Source: Craspedostauros australis
Taxonomy: Eukaryota; Bacillariophyta; Bacillariophyceae; Mastogloiales; Achnanthaceae
Length of the DNA: 64,000 bases
Reading direction: 5' to 3'
NCBI GenBank assembly: GCA_026770025.1
Contig: JAMXDE010000009.1
Span: forward strand, 124,001-188,000
The notes below the pieces were generated by a model. It was not told the DNA's origin. It did no database searches and saw only the letters and a program-made list of their open reading frames with translations. Positions 54,851-64,000 of this stretch are shown in pieces (positions within the stretch are counted from its first letter, which is position 1; each line of letters opens with the position of its first letter). The position numbers and the translations under genes were made by a program.

Positions 54851-56336
54851 CTATATTAGAATGCTGCCCTCTTTATCTGTGCAGTACGTTTTCAGATGCT
54901 CACGCTGGCGTTCACAGCGAATGTCCGGGCTGGTGCAGTCCAAGCAAAGCGCTCCAATGTCCTTGAGATCCCTTGCGAGCTCATCCCCGAACCTGTAAGA
55001 AAAGACGAACGCTCCAGGACCGAAGAGCTTCATGTATTTCGTCGCTGTGGCGCGCAGATTCCCAACAGCGCTCCTATTCTCTGCTCCGATGGAAGATGCG
55101 CCATAGAAGTTCTTGACCTCAATCCCTGTCAACCAAAGAATACACGTTGTACGAGTATGTATAGCACTTGTAACAGCAGCATGAATGTCAAGAATACAAG
55201 TATTGGCGTACGCAGGTGAGCACGGTGTGATTCGCTGCATGTGAGTCAATTGTCCGAATACTCGTGCATATTGTACTTTGCATCATTCGGCACCCTGTGC
55301 TGTGTCTCATTGCATCGTGATGTCAAGTCAGGCGCTGCACTGTCATACACTGCATGCCACGTATCCACTTACAGTTAATCGTCGCCTCTTCTATCACGAT
55401 GGGCACCCTCTTCTTGCCCTTGCTCTTTTGGAAACGCTTGAGATGGACGGGCTCCTTGAGGATGAAATCGGGTGTGGGCGGAAACGCGGCATCCGGATCT
55501 TCCTCATGCCGCGCCGCGATGTGCTTGCGTTGGTCTTCCTCAGTCCAAAAGGGTACGGATTTGGACCGCAGGTACTCCTCGATGTCCTCCTCGAAGCACT
55601 GTGCAGTCTGCCGCACCTGCTCCTCCGTGCCCAGCTTGAGCGCCGCCTTGGACATGGTGGGGTTGAGCCGGTGGATGTGATGCCGACGCAACGACAGCGC
55701 AGACATCAGTGGCATCTTGAGATTCTTGCACTGTTCCCGCACTCGCTTGACGCGGTGGAACGGCTGGCCGCACATCATGCCGCGCTCCTTTTTGCCGAAC
55801 TTCATCAGCGCACCCAGCAATGCCAGCTCCGTTTTCTTCGGAATGGGCGCCGCGGCAGCGTACCACCACAGCTCGTGTCGTTTGTCCGTCGGCACTGAGG
55901 CATCGGGCTTGAGCACCCATTTGAAGTCGTCAATCTTCTTGGGCTTGTCTTCCTTTTTCGTTGCGTCGGTCGGTTGCTCCTGTTGCTCTTTCGGTTTCTG
56001 CTCCTGCTGATCTTCACTCTGCTCATTGGTTCCATCGGCAGTTGGCATGCTGGATTCAGGTGCGTCGGATTGTGCCCGATCATTTTTCTGATCTCCACTC
56101 ACATCGGCATCCGCATCCACGTTCCCATTCACATTGTCCTTGGACTTTTCCTGAACTCCATCTGCATGTGCTTCGTCTCCAACCTCCACAGACTCTGGCT
56201 TGTTGGGTCCTTCTTCGAGTCCAGCATCAGTGTTGCTTTGCGCCACCGTTGGAGCTCCGCCTTCATTCATTTGATTCGGTTGTTCTGGTTGCGCATTGCT
56301 CGAAATCATGGGCTTTTCTTCTTGTTCCTCTGGCAT
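54851..56336 (-). CDS. CDIN1 (C15orf41)-like PD-(D/E)XK nuclease (two exons)
   Basis: Exon 1 is 56336-55373 and exon 2 is 55125-54851; the 247-nt intron runs from GTAAGT to TTGACAG. Joining completes a split Trp codon: …EEATIN|WIEVKNFYGAS…, which lines up with HWIESKASFGD of the animal protein as I remember it. The 412-aa product has an acidic, Gln/Glu/Asp-rich first 150 residues, then a helical region (ELWWYAAAAPIPKKTELALL…RRHHIHRLNPTMSKAALKLG), then the nuclease core: DIEEYLRSKSVPFWTEEDQ, TPDFIL (288-293, catalytic Asp) and WIEVKN (322-327, Glu and Lys of E-x-K). This is the PD-(D/E)XK triad. After it comes KLFGPGAFVFSYRFGDELARDL. CDIN1 partners codanin in animals; its biochemical role is unsettled. 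Alternative: another nuclease of the same superfamily. Confidence 0.8.
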
Positions 56337-57503
56337 GGTGGATGATTCTGATGATTGCAGGTTGCTCGAGTCAGATGGTGGTGTGGAACAATTGGGGGGA
56401 GGTTGCAGTGCTGTGCGGTGTAGTGTTGTGCGGTGCTATGCTTTCCTCTCCTATCGTTCAATGTGATCCGAAGTGATGATGTGATGTGATGTGATGTGTT
56501 GATGGACGGACGTCGTGCTTACGACTACGTGTGGAAGCGCGAGGAACCGTTGTTGGCGCTTCTTCTTGTGTTGGAGGCAACGGCAATCATGAACTTCTAT
56601 TAGTTTCTGTGATTTGCCCACGTCTCAAACCTCATTTTGAATAGCACGCACACCAAACTGTGATGAACAATTCCACTTGGATGAAGAAGAAAACACGGAC
56701 GAATGACAAGCTATATCTTGGACATATTGTTTCTTGGACAAAGAAGCCAGCAGCCAAACGCTTCATCACATTTGCAATCGCAATTATTTCCATCACGGTG
56801 GACGATAAATTGGGATCACCTGTCCAAACGCGTCGAGATGTCATCCAGGAGCCGTCATGAGCAGAGGTTGATTGCTCTCGACTCGTACTAGTACTATTGC
56901 ATTTGATAGCTCGCATCTCATTCGAACACTGGTGGCATTGGATGCGTTCGTGCTCCGGCCATGCGCTGGAGGACGTCGATTGATGTGGGTACCAGTGGAT
57001 GCCGCTATGAGGCATCTCGGCCCTTCCGAAAGCATCTCGACCACCAGTGGTGATCACATCTGACAACGTGATGACAACTTGGGCGAATGTGAGAGGTCCG
57101 TGGCGAAACAAGAGTAAAAACATGATTGCGCCTCTCGATTCTCGCTGATACCATCCACGAACAAGATGTCGCACCTGCGAGGAAGTTAGCAAGAAGGTGT
57201 TCTGCTTCGATAAATGTGTTGAATGGCCGATTCACAGTTCCCACCATCTTGGCTCCAACATTTATCCTGTTACATGCCGCTGACGAAAGCAACAACACCA
57301 CTGTGAATTCTCCAAGGCTTCTTTGGGCCTTGTCGCTTCAATTCCACCGCAATCGTGTCGACCAGTCACAAAATAGTTACGGCAACAACCCACAAACTGC
57401 ACCACCATCACACCACAACGCCAACAACACAACATCCGCATCGACAACTCATAAAAAGTCAAACAACCATAACCACAACTACATTCACAACTACATTCAC
57501 ATC
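56337..57503. other. intergenic region
   Basis: Upstream of both the CDIN1-like gene (minus) and the diatom-family gene (plus). A (gtgat)n-like repeat lies at about 56473-56500. The last about 110 bases before 57504 are CA-rich (ccacaaactgcaccaccatc). The frame from 57126 stays open into the next gene, but that part reads as untranslated. Confidence 0.5.
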
Positions 57504-58547
57504 ATGCAGCTTCCACTATCCCATCAACACACTTTCGTGAACACATCACGGCAGTCAATGAGTGTATCACCCACCCGCAGACACGAAAAGCTCAATGACG
57601 AATTCGACGGGTGCATCCAGAACAACCTCACGATCAGATCCAAGCAAAGGAGCCACGCCCATGCCCTCAGGAGGTCAGAGAGACGGCGTCTCGGCGTTTC
57701 CTCCAGGAAGATCAGCGTTGCCTGCAATCCCAGACAGAGCATCTTCGGATGCTTCGACACGGACAACGATAGCTGCGACAAGAGTACCAACACCTGCAGC
57801 ACTCGAAGCACTAGCGCCAGCAGCATCTGCAGTCAACCGCTCTCGGGTTCGATCGCATCAAAGTCACAAAGACGCGTGCAGTTCAACAACCAAGTCGCAG
57901 TGAGTCGCATCGCGACTCTGAATCATTACACGAAGGCAGAGGTCGACGCCTGCTGGTACACGCAGGACGAGTACAACGAAATCAAGCGAGATGCATCCGT
58001 CACGCTGTACCGTGCCAAGCGTTGCGGAGGCGCCGTCACAGCACAATGGAAATCGCCGATGCAATTCGAAACCTCGCAGCGTGACACTGTCCACGGATCC
58101 GCGGCGCCGCTATCGATGCCGCTGTGCGGAGGACGTTCGGTGAATCCAAAGTTCGTTCTGAAGTCGCCGAAGAGGACCACTGCGAAGGTACAGGCTTCCC
58201 GATCTCCATCGCCAACTTCGAGACGAGCTGCTTGCACCAACAGCACAAAGAACATCTACGAGTTCGGATACGAAGGGACCTGGACGATGCGAGGACTGGA
58301 GTACTGTCACGAAGCTGCGCAGCGAACACAAGCCGACGACCGCAAGGCAATCGTACAGATGGTGCTCTTCGAGCAGGCTCGGCAGCAACTGGAAGGCGAA
58401 GACGATCGGGAGCACCTTGCCCGGTTGTACGAAGACCAGAGCATCGCCACAGTGCGCAAAGCTGTGCTGATGGGACACCATGATGCCGAGTCAGCCAGGA
58501 AGATCAACCGTGGATCTTCGGCAGTCCTCAGACGCTTCTCCAATTAA
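57504..58547 (+). CDS. diatom-type 'VxF…WY…EQ' family protein (second member)
   Basis: 347 aa from MQLPLSHQHTFVNTSR, chosen because the preceding sequence is a CA-rich leader; an in-frame ATG exists at 57126. Residues 1-110 are basic and Ser/Asn/Arg-rich. The core begins RRVQFNNQVAVSRIATLNHY, followed by ACWYTQDEYNEIKRDA and, after a variable Ser/Pro linker, GTWTMRGLEYCHEAAQRTQA, AIVQMVLFEQARQQLEGEDD and HLARLYEDQSIATVRKAV. The elements V-x-F, [AC]-x-W-Y-x3-[DE]-Y and the EQ-terminated helix recur in the protein at 2549-3829. This family is common in diatoms and has no assigned role. Confidence 0.75.
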   Translation: MQLPLSHQHTFVNTSRQSMSVSPTRRHEKLNDEFDGCIQNNLTIRSKQRSHAHALRRSERRRLGVSSRKISVACNPRQSIFGCFDTDNDSCDKSTNTCSTRSTSASSICSQPLSGSIASKSQRRVQFNNQVAVSRIATLNHYTKAEVDACWYTQDEYNEIKRDASVTLYRAKRCGGAVTAQWKSPMQFETSQRDTVHGSAAPLSMPLCGGRSVNPKFVLKSPKRTTAKVQASRSPSPTSRRAACTNSTKNIYEFGYEGTWTMRGLEYCHEAAQRTQADDRKAIVQMVLFEQARQQLEGEDDREHLARLYEDQSIATVRKAVLMGHHDAESARKINRGSSAVLRRFSN

Positions 58548-59206
58548 TAAGTATTCTAGCATACTCGTTGAGTACTATATTCTTGACAGTAATTCGATAG
58601 CACAGCTCCAACGAAGAATGATGCAGCTCAACATGTTCCAGTGCTTGTTCTGTACGAGTGTACGACCAATAGATCGTGGAATCCCAAAAATGGTCTTGTC
58701 TGTCGAACCAGTATCTCCTCAACTGCAACGCATTTGGCTAGACTGTACGAGCGTGTCCTCAAACAAGTACACACACAACTTCGCCGCCATGAACGAAGGC
58801 AAAACGTCCGCAGAATCACTCCAAGAGAAACTTTTTCGATAACCAAGATGATACCGTTGTTTACCACTACACTTTCGCCTTGACCTTCGCCTGTCCGTGC
58901 TTCATCTCCTCTCTTCTCTGCTGCAGCAGCGCCATCATGATCGCCACCGTTGCCGTTGCCATAACTTTCTTCGTCGGTATCGCTGTCGTCGCTGGAGTCC
59001 ATTTGGATTTCATCATCCCGTAATTCAAGCTGCGCTTGCTGTCTCTTTTTGCGCTCCAAGGATAACGAGGAGGAAGAGAAGGGGGACTCGAGGCTTTCGT
59101 CCTTTGGGCGGTGACGTGGTGGTACACACGTCTCACTTCCTGGACTCTGTAGGCTGGGAAATTGGTGTTGCTGCTCTTGCGAACGTATTCAGCAGTTCTG
59201 CTGCTA
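58548..59206. other. intergenic region between convergent genes
   Basis: 3' regions of the 57504 gene and of the sulfotransferase gene. Several frames are open but overlap on both strands. No domain or RNA gene recognised. Confidence 0.45.
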
Positions 59207-61765
59207 TCACATTTCCCAGTTGCACCGACGACCTGTGAGAGCAAAGAGGCGTTCATTGTAGGGACCTACAAAGTCGTGGAATTCCTGGTGTACTTCGGCA
59301 GACAATGGAACACCGCCAGTGTTGATGGCATTCTCATGGGTCGAGTCGGCCGCTTGCTGCTCCTCTACTTTGGTCTCTCCTTTCTTGTGCTTCTGCTTCT
59401 TGTGGGACAGCTTGCGTGTGCCATCACCATCCTGTTCATGCTCGGCGTTCACTGTGTCCCATCCGGTCGCCTTGTCGTAACCGCGATGACCCCCCACATT
59501 GTACGCACCCTTGGCGACGACTGCGGAGAAGTTGTCGTACCGCGGCAAACCGAGGAAGTTGACGGAGACTTCGTTCAATGGTTCGCCTGTGATGTCGCTC
59601 AACTCCTCCGTGCACATGAAGTACAGGTTGGAGCGGTCGAATTCCAGGTACCACCATTCCAACGGCAGCACGTACAGGGACCGTCCGATCAAGGTCGAGG
59701 TGAGGAACGCGTTTGTCCTGAGAACGACCTTCTCAGGATACTGCGTCAATAGGTCCTCCCACTGGATGCGTGGGATCGTTCTCGAATACGGTTTGCCGTA
59801 ACAAACCTCATCCAAATCGATCAGCTCCGCATGAAGCAGATTTGGATCGACGGATGATGTTGTCGGGGTTGTGTCTGATTGATAGAGCTGGTCGAACTTC
59901 TCGATAGCGTTACGCGCCCAGGGTTTTGGGTGCCAGTGCTGTTTGGTCATATTCGCACCGAAGCCCGGAACAAAGATGTCGTTTTGATCGCTGTGCTCGT
60001 CATCACCGACCGTCCAGTAGCCGAGGCACTTGCGAAGCTGCTGCAGTTCGGCTTTGACCATGTCTTCGAAGGAGAGGAGATATCGTTCGTAGTCCTCGTC
60101 GTTCGTGAGGTTCTTCGGTACGTGAGGGATCTTGCCTTCCCGCATCTTTTCAATCGTTGGAATGACGTAATTGTACCGGTACGAGGAGTAGCTGCGTTGC
60201 AAGGGGTCACGCCCAACCGTGATCATGCGTGGAATCCGGCCCCTTTCTTGCTCTCGTTCTACTTGCTCGTCGTCTGCGCCGCCTTCGCCTGTGCCGCTTA
60301 TTCCTCCAGCCTCGTCACCCAGCGTTGTGATCTTTTTGTGCTTCCTGTAGACCTTTGCAAGCTGGTGGACTGTTTCCGGGTATGGCAAGTACCCTGGGCT
60401 CGCCTCTCCCGTCATGAGTGCACCGTTTGCGAGAAAGTTGGCGGTGGTGGGGAAGTGCGCAAAATACCACGAAAGAGGTTGCGATAGGTGGTACTGTTGC
60501 GCGGGTTGTTTCATGCGGACATTGTGCAGAGATGTCGACAGTAGATGGATGGATGGATGGAACGAACGAACGAAGAAGTGCGTGGTGATTGGTTAGTTAG
60601 TATAATACATGAGTCGATGGACTATTAAATTGGCAAGTTCTGCATTCCGCGCACACGCTCGTGCGGACGAAAGAGCATGGATATGAGCATGGATATGAGC
60701 ATGGATATGAGCACAGGCAAGCGAACTCACGGTGAAGTAATGTATCTGCTTCTTAATGGCCGGAAGGACCCGCGGGTGATCCGCCAGGTAATGGTACAGC
60801 GAGGATGTCCCACATTTCCCAGCACCCAGAATGATGAACCCTGGCCGGCACAGTCCTGACACGCCTTGTCGCGACCTCCACGACTTCAAGCCGTATTGGT
60901 ACGGGGTTGTGTGATTGAGCTCGTACTCCCAATTGATTTGGTCGGAGTTGCGAGATTTGTACTTGAGCGGCTTGTAACAAGGCCCCCAGGCTTGGAGATC
61001 GTCCACCGACAGTTGGGATAGTTTGACGTATTTCGGCTGTGTCGCGTCTTCATGTTCAGACAACGCTGACGTTGGCGTTGATGCTGATGTTGACCCTGAT
61101 GCAGAGGGTAAAGCTGCAGCAGACTTGGATTGCCAGAAGGGTGGACGAATGTCGGCCTCATTCACAAAGTCCGCCTGAGTATCGTACACAGATCCGGACA
61201 GCTCCAATGGGACCATGAGAGGGTCGTCGGGGTTGTACTCCACCAGCGGGCTTTGGTCGTCCGCACCGTGATGCTTGCTGCCCGTGTTGCTCTGACCATT
61301 CAACAAGCCGCTCGGTTTGAACATGGCGCTCCCCACCAATATCATGACCATGAAAAGAAGCACGACGACGGATAGCCATGTCATCCTTCGCCCTGTACGC
61401 GGACTGCGTTCCTCGTATCGACGCCGGCGACGATCGCTGTGCCGTCTTCTGTGCGCTGAGGCATTGGATGAACCTCTTCGTCTGTTCCAAAGGCCGACAT
61501 CGCTGCCATCGTCGGTGTCGTCGTCGCTGCCATCGTCTCTCGTTGAAGGCGGCTCATCGCTGTGGCCATGCTGGGAGTTGGCAAGGAGGCAGTCCAGACT
61601 CCCCACGGATTCCTCGTCATCGCCAGACGCATCTTCGCCATCGGAACTGCCCCCGTGGCTCAGCGGCGCAAGTTCCAGTTCTTCGTCATTGGTGCTGGTG
61701 CTGGTGGAGTTCATCCTCGTCATTGCGCTTTCAAATCTGTTCCAGTCGCACGTTGCATCTCGCAT
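59207..61765 (-). CDS. type II membrane sulfotransferase (two exons)
   Basis: Exon 1 is 61765-60731 and exon 2 is 60493-59207; the 237-nt intron is GTGAGT…AACAG in phase 0, giving …KKQIHYFT|YHLSQPLSWYFAHFP…. This fits the usual 'KEIHFF…WY…FP' sequence of carbohydrate sulfotransferases. The 773-aa protein starts with a Ser/Asp-rich cytosolic tail, has one membrane helix (about residues 129-149, TWLSVVVLLFMVMILVGSAM) and a lumenal catalytic part. The PAPS 5'-phosphosulfate loop is GFIILGAGKCGTSSLYHYL (309-327); the 3'-phosphate motif is RMITVGRDPLQRSYSSY. A Lys-rich insert lies near the end. The topology suggests Golgi sulfation of glycans or glycoproteins; acceptor unknown. An inner Met (residue 15 or 18) could also start translation. 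Confidence 0.85.
60677..60717. repeat. 12-bp tandem repeat in the sulfotransferase intron
   Basis: The 12-mer atggatatgagc is repeated three times with a fourth partial unit, inside the intron. Confidence 0.85.
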
Positions 61766-63197
61766 GCGGCGAAACTGTTGTGAAACTGTTGTGAAACTGT
61801 GAAGATGGCAGTGCTTTCACAACGCTGATGGCGCTGCCTTGTTTGCCTTAGATCGTACAGTATCGTACTATGCTGCCAAGCTATCAGCACGAGTGCGAGG
61901 ATTGGCACAGTCGTCCAGAACGTCGAACGTGCTGATGATGGCGAAAGTCCTCGTTTGTTTTGTTCGGGTTGACTGTTCCTCGTCGTTTTTCGCCCTGCGA
62001 TCGTGTTTTTCGCCGAGTTTGGCATCATGTCCCCATTTGGGACAATGCTTTCATTTCCCGCCCTCGCGAATCATACGGACATTGGACTTTTAAACTGTGT
62101 GGTGTAACCGCCAAATAACCTCCTATTGTCATAATTGGTTCATCGATGTTCGCCTCTGTTCTTTGTTTTGATGTGTTCATCGTCAGGAACCGAAGCCAGA
62201 GTCACCGCGACACAACACGGCAGACGATGCCTCTCCATGCAGACGCGAATGTACGCAGATCAAGATCGACCTTCCCGAGTATTATATCATGCGACAAGAG
62301 ATCGCGCTCTGGATCGTGTCGCAAGATGCTCGGCATTTCGTTGGCTGCTGCCAGTGTCCTGCATTTGCGATCACGAAGCCATGGGTTGACCGCCAACACA
62401 AGACACGCGCCTTTTGGACCGAAGATTGTGCGAGAACATGGCCGAACAAGAAGCAAGCTCCCAGATGAACCTCGACGAAGATCACCACGAGTCACGTTGG
62501 AGCTTTTGGTAAGGAGCACGATCCACAAAGATCTCCCATGGCAGCACTTCACTTCACATCACAATAGCATGCTGAGCCTTCCATGCGATTCGAGCGATCA
62601 ATTTTCAGGTTGGGTGATGGTCGGCCCTTCACAATTTCGTTGCAAACAAGAGCCAATTGATCATTTCGTTGACGATCAAACCGCCGCGCCAAAAGTAGAC
62701 GGTACCGATCAAACCGACGCCGCATGCCAGGCCCGCGTCTGGGAATGTTCACGATGCATCCTGAAGAAGATCGTCGGATCATGCTTCGCTATCCAAGAAC
62801 CAAGTGGAAGCTAGGGAGGATGTGACCGATCACATGAAGGCTCGTAGTCTCCGCCATACAACTATGGTACTGCTTGCTCTGGGCACCTTGGTTTGTGGGC
62901 GATGAACGCTGTGCTGCGTGTATAGTACAGGTATGGTACGAGTATGGGACGCGTATGGTGCTCGTACGCGTATTGATGACGAGGAGCACGGTCCATGCGT
63001 TCCTCGTCATGCGTCGGATGGAGATGGGAGTTCATCTGCTCACAATTTCAACAAACAGCAAAAACAACACCAACACAGCACACAATCAAAACACCAACAA
63101 GCACTCCAAGTTCAATATAGTTCACATCCAAAGCATTGCCTTAACAACTATTCTATTATATCACCAACCAAACACAAAAACAAAGACCCAAGCCACC
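61766..63197. other. intergenic region upstream of divergent genes
   Basis: The sulfotransferase upstream side has an 11-bp triple direct repeat (gaaactgttgt) at 61771-61801. A TACGAGTAT lies at 62937-62945 within tatggtacgagtatgggacg and is followed by a related gctcgtacgcgtattg. The last about 150 bases before 63198 are CA-rich (acaaacagcaaaaacaacaccaac and similar). No gene supported in between; the long plus frame 62146-62814 lacks domains. Confidence 0.5.
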
Positions 63198-64000
63198 ATG
63201 ATTTTCGCATCAGCAGCTCTCGCATTCATCTCCATGATGGCCAACCTTCAGGCCTGCACTCCAACCGCAACCTCAACCGGCGCCCATCTCCGAGGCCCAT
63301 CATCGGACCCGCTCACGGCATCCTTGCAGAAGTGGGCCAATGATGCCCGCCGTGGTAAATCCATCTCCCATCGGCGCACCAGCAGCACCCGTTCCAACCA
63401 ACGTCAAATGCAGGGCACTGATCCGATGATCGTCCCGCAGGGCATTTGGCTTTCGCGTGGATACGGCATCGTCTTCGTGTCGGACCCGGAGTTCCTCATC
63501 GAACTCCAGCTCACCGCCACCAGCTGCATCTTGGATGAGGACATGTTCGCCTTGGATGGCAGCGACGGGTACGATCTGCTCGACGCAACAACCATGGAAT
63601 TCAACATCGACGGCTTGGCACCGATCATCTTTGACAAGCAGGATGCATTGCCCGGAGTGTGCGGATCAGTTGGGCTCACGCCCACCGTAGGAGATGAAGG
63701 CTACGTGGAAGATGATCTACGTAGCTTGGATATCCTGGCGGCGAACTTCCGCGAGCATTTCGCGTTCTTTGAGGAGCGTGATTTGGATTGGGAAGCCATG
63801 GTGGTTGCCGCTCGGGAGGAGCTGCAGGATCCTGATTCCGACCTCTCCTTCTTCGAGGTCGCATTGGAACTGCTGCAAGCGGTGGATGATATCCACGTCA
63901 CCATCGCAATCCCAGGAAGAGATGGGTCCATCTTGACGAAACTCATCACATTCCAAGCACTGTTGGCGGAGGAATGGGAGGCGCAAGTCCAAGTCGCGTC
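63198..64000 (+). CDS. S41-type (C-terminal-processing-like) peptidase, 5' part
   Basis: The frame is open from ATG 63198 to the right edge (267 codons) with no stop, so the gene continues beyond the window. The first about 20 residues (MIFASAALAFISMMANLQAC) resemble a secretion signal. Residues 175-225 read ILAANFREHFAFFEERDLDW followed by EAMVVAAREELQDPDSDLSF and FEVALELLQAVDDIHVTI. This matches the helical N-terminal region of S41-family serine peptidases (pattern '…HFAFF…DW…LxxxIxDxHV'). The catalytic Ser/Lys region would lie in the missing part, so activity cannot be judged. Moderate confidence in the family call; high confidence that it is a gene. Confidence 0.6.
   Translation, partial: MIFASAALAFISMMANLQACTPTATSTGAHLRGPSSDPLTASLQKWANDARRGKSISHRRTSSTRSNQRQMQGTDPMIVPQGIWLSRGYGIVFVSDPEFLIELQLTATSCILDEDMFALDGSDGYDLLDATTMEFNIDGLAPIIFDKQDALPGVCGSVGLTPTVGDEGYVEDDLRSLDILAANFREHFAFFEERDLDWEAMVVAAREELQDPDSDLSFFEVALELLQAVDDIHVTIAIPGRDGSILTKLITFQALLAEEWEAQVQVA

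Noticed and set aside
62146-62814. 222-codon plus frame before the S41-type gene
   Set aside because: Composition typical of random frames (Arg/Ser/His), no domain, opposite-strand frames of similar length.
1-64000. CRISPR array, bacterial operon or rRNA/tRNA genes
   Set aside because: Introns, spacing and gene content are eukaryotic; no direct repeats with regular unique spacers and no rRNA or tRNA sequence recognised.

Overview
This window looks like nuclear DNA of a diatom (Bacillariophyta, perhaps a pennate). Genes are spaced 0.06-4 kb apart. They have no introns or one or two short GT-AG introns (237-534 nt), and their 5' leaders are rich in C and A. Several predicted proteins belong to families I know mainly from diatoms: a CRAL-TRIO-like protein joined to a DUF6824 domain, two members of a 'VxF ... 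WYxxx[DE]Y ... EQ' family, two tetratricopeptide-like 'YNxALxxHL' proteins and a TALE/KN-type homeodomain protein. All family names rest on reading the translations; no database search was possible.

Layout, left to right. 2.5-8.8 kb: a diatom-family protein (+), a TALE homeodomain protein (+) and a PP2C phosphatase (-). 10.0-14.7 kb: two minus-strand proteins, acidic and low in complexity, that each end in a single hydrophobic helix. 18.5-25.0 kb: a small arginine/serine-rich hypothetical protein, a TatD-type metal-dependent hydrolase (-), and divergently a two-exon V-ATPase subunit H (+). 25.2-28.5 kb: a 3.26-kb element with terminal inverted repeats, flanked by TA and without a recognisable transposase. 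28.7-32.5 kb: a THOC6-like WD-repeat protein (+) converging on the CAF1/POP2 deadenylase (-, two exons). 36.7-48.6 kb: a TPR-like protein (+), a type II NADH dehydrogenase (-), RPAP1 (+, 1714 aa) and a second TPR-like protein (-). 49.9-50.5 kb: a 620-bp MITE-like element. 52.6-64 kb: the three-exon CRAL-TRIO/DUF6824 protein (+), a CDIN1 (C15orf41)-like nuclease (-, two exons) whose stop lies 63 bp from its neighbour's, a second diatom-family protein (+), a type II membrane sulfotransferase (-, two exons) and the 5' part of an S41-type peptidase that runs off the right edge.

Most conserved genes are housekeeping: transcription and RNA metabolism (RPAP1, THOC6-like, CAF1), organelle energetics and acidification (NDH2, V-ATPase H), signalling (PP2C) and nucleases (TatD, CDIN1). 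The genes do not form an operon-like functional cluster. The most unusual items are the two TA-flanked inverted-repeat elements, a [CT]ACGAGTAT word found at 11 places that are all non-coding, recurrent tandem repeats with a 12-bp period, and the diatom versions of CDIN1 and V-ATPase H with long extra sequence. Coordinates of spliced genes are given as the full span, with exons in the text.
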